Assembly (NCBI RefSeq): GCF_949628215.1
Contig: NC_134288.1
Location: forward strand, 11,539,682 to 11,603,681
DNA from: Phalacrocorax aristotelis
Lineage: Eukaryota; Chordata; Aves; Suliformes; Phalacrocoracidae
DNA: 64,000 nt
Direction: 5' to 3'
Shown: one piece after another, positions 62,413 to 64,000 of the stretch
Numbering within the stretch: position 1 is the first letter of the stretch
Layout: the number at the start of each line of letters is the position of its first letter
Notes under the pieces: generated by a model
The model's input: the letters and a program-made list of their open reading frames with translations, nothing else
Told to the model about the DNA's origin: nothing
Database searches by the model: none
Program-made: the position numbers and the translations under genes

Positions 62413-64000
62413 CCATTAGAGCAGAAAAAATTAAGGAGAGAACACAAAAAGCAGAATTCCAGCAGCTCTGCTTGAGAAAAGGAGATAATTGTTTGTTTGG
62501 GGCATGAAGGGTCGTGGAACATGATGTTCAGAACTGAAATGCAGCTCCCTGCTCTAGGGAGCTCTCTGTCTTACCTTACTGCCTTTTGTTCTGCTCCAGA
62601 TGAGCTGGCTGTATTGCTCCATCCCAGGAATCATTTCCTTCTGTCATAGAAGGGTTCCATTAATACCTTCCTGCTTGCGTCTTTGTTTCTGGGCGATTTC
62701 CAGAGCATTAAGCCACAGCACATCCACTTATTCTGGGACTCCCCATCTCAGTCATTAGCTGCTTTTGCAAAGCTTTGTCCACTGCATGCTGCAAGCCTAA
62801 TTGTGCTCTGCCTGTTTCCTCCACTTTGACTGCTGTAGCAGTTACAGCCTCAAAGAGCTCCATCAGATTAACCACAACTGTTCCTAGCTGAAACCACCTT
62901 GGTCCCTATTACTCAAGCTGTGCTTTTACGTTTGATCTTTTAAATGCTTTGTAAGGCTTACCCCACCGTTGACGTGAAGCTAATTGGAATGTAACTTCCT
63001 ACAGCACTTCTAGATCTTTTCCTGTAATGGCACCAAAAGCTTTCCTATCTCTGGGGCCTGCACGTGAATTTAGCTGCAAAATGACGGGCTTTTGGGAGGT
63101 AATCCTGTGCATCAGGATTTTGGTAGTGTAAATTTCTGAATTCTAGCTATTAACTACTAGCTGCGCTAGGAAAGGTGAGAGCCTTCCGTGTGAAGGGTTT
63201 GTGAGCCAAGGAGCTGCAAGAGCTCCCCAGCAAAGCATGCAGTAAGGTGCAAACCCTTGTGCTGCCAGCAGAGTCAACAGTAGAAGGCTGCAAGGCAGCA
63301 TGGTAAAAGAGCCCCCCATGTACTTCTGCTTCCACTGGCCAGTTTCCAGTGCTTCTTTGCTACATCTCAGTTACTCCCCTCCCCTTATTTTATTTCCAGG
63401 CTCTTAGGTGTCAACTTCTCATGCCTTACGGTCCAAGCCTGCAACTTGGTTGGCCCCAGATTTGGCAGCCTTGTGCCTTGGCATCAACACCACACAACCC
63501 CTCTTGCTGCAGGACCCCATGGCATGACTTCTATGAGGGTACCAAGCTGGAGTAACCCCTCTACGAGGCATGTTGCCCATTGCCCGTTTACAGCCTTGCA
63601 ATGCAAGACCTCTTTCCTGTGAGCTGATGTACAAGCTTTTGACAAATGATCTCATGTGCACATACCCCCTCCTTTCCCCTCCTTCACCTTTTTTTTTTTT
63701 TTTGCCATCTGGATGCAAGAGACTTCACATATCACATTAGGTGATTTCTGTAGATCTCATTTAAATTACACTCGTTTAAAGATGCTCTTGGAAAAAAGTG
63801 AGCTAGGAGCAAGGTTCCTGTGTCATGCAATAGCTAAAATCAAGCTCAGCGGTACAAGCAAGACTTTGATCACTGCTTTGCACAAAAGGTGAACATATTG
63901 AAATCAGATGGCATTTCCATATGGAAAGGGTTACAAACGTCCCTGGAATAAGTGGGGTGGGGCACATCGAAGCTTACCACTGTGCAATGGAGTGTTAAAG

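Larger units (their letters stand above)
53261..64000. other. intergenic sequence downstream of YTHDF1
   Basis: No gene is recognised over about 10.7 kb. It contains an A-rich tract near 53960, a 16-bp palindrome (56043-56058), an exon-like non-coding segment (58012-58125), an A/C-rich tract (62363-62412) and a T15 run (63689-63703). In human this side of YTHDF1 leads towards the MIR124-3 locus, but no miR-124 sequence is present here. Confidence 0.5.

Noticed and set aside
53261-64000. miR-124-3 hairpin or HAR1-like element downstream of YTHDF1
   Set aside because: I looked for the miR-124 mature sequence and its complement and for the HAR1 core as I remember it; neither is present. They may lie beyond the window.
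1-64000. CRISPR arrays, tRNA or rRNA genes, bacterial operons
   Set aside because: No regular repeat-spacer pattern and no recognisable tRNA or rRNA sequence; the window is vertebrate nuclear DNA.

Overview
The window is vertebrate nuclear DNA, almost certainly from a bird. It has compact genes with large AT-rich introns, a CR1 3' fragment, and a bird-type endogenous retrovirus LTR family in three copies. Three protein genes can be rebuilt exon by exon with matching splice phases: NKAIN4, BIRC7 and YTHDF1. From memory these are also neighbours, in the same order and relative orientation, on human 20q13.33, and this synteny supports the names. The species cannot be fixed from the sequence alone.

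Left part (1-15 kb): the last three coding exons of NKAIN4 on the + strand (2854-2914, 6064-6148, 11361-11370), ending in a tiny exon that adds Pro-Ala and a stop. The earlier exons lie left of the window. A CpG-rich patch at about 600-935 lies in the first visible intron. NKAIN4 and BIRC7 converge, with candidate poly(A) signals at 12662 (+) and 15195 (-).

Middle (15-24 kb): BIRC7 (livin) on the - strand. Seven coding exons give a 422-residue protein with two BIR domains, a UBA domain and a C-terminal RING. This is a fuller, XIAP-like plan than human livin, which has one BIR and a RING. A DDVD-G sequence in the linker between the BIRs matches the DHVD-G caspase site of human livin.

24-36.7 kb: the intergenic stretch between the divergent BIRC7 and YTHDF1. 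It holds an unrecognised exon-like open frame (27085-27386, -), a retroviral fossil made of a 5' LTR, leader and gag-like region (30074 to about 32385), a CR1 fragment (about 35592-36190, -) and a shortened LTR copy (36275-36429, -).

36.7-53.3 kb: the YTHDF1 CpG-island promoter, with perfect NRF1 and CRE palindromes, then YTHDF1 on the + strand. Five coding exons give 561 residues ending in a YTH m6A-reader domain. A short upstream ORF overlaps the start codon. A third LTR fragment lies antisense in intron 3.

53.3-64 kb: no gene recognised, only low-complexity tracts, a 16-bp palindrome and a weak exon-like segment.

The three genes act in separate pathways: a Na,K-ATPase-interacting membrane protein, an apoptosis inhibitor/E3 ligase, and an m6A mRNA reader. 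I found no clearly new system. The points most worth a second look are the ancestral-looking BIRC7 architecture with its conserved caspase site, the YTHDF1 overlapping uORF, and the orphan exon at 27 kb.
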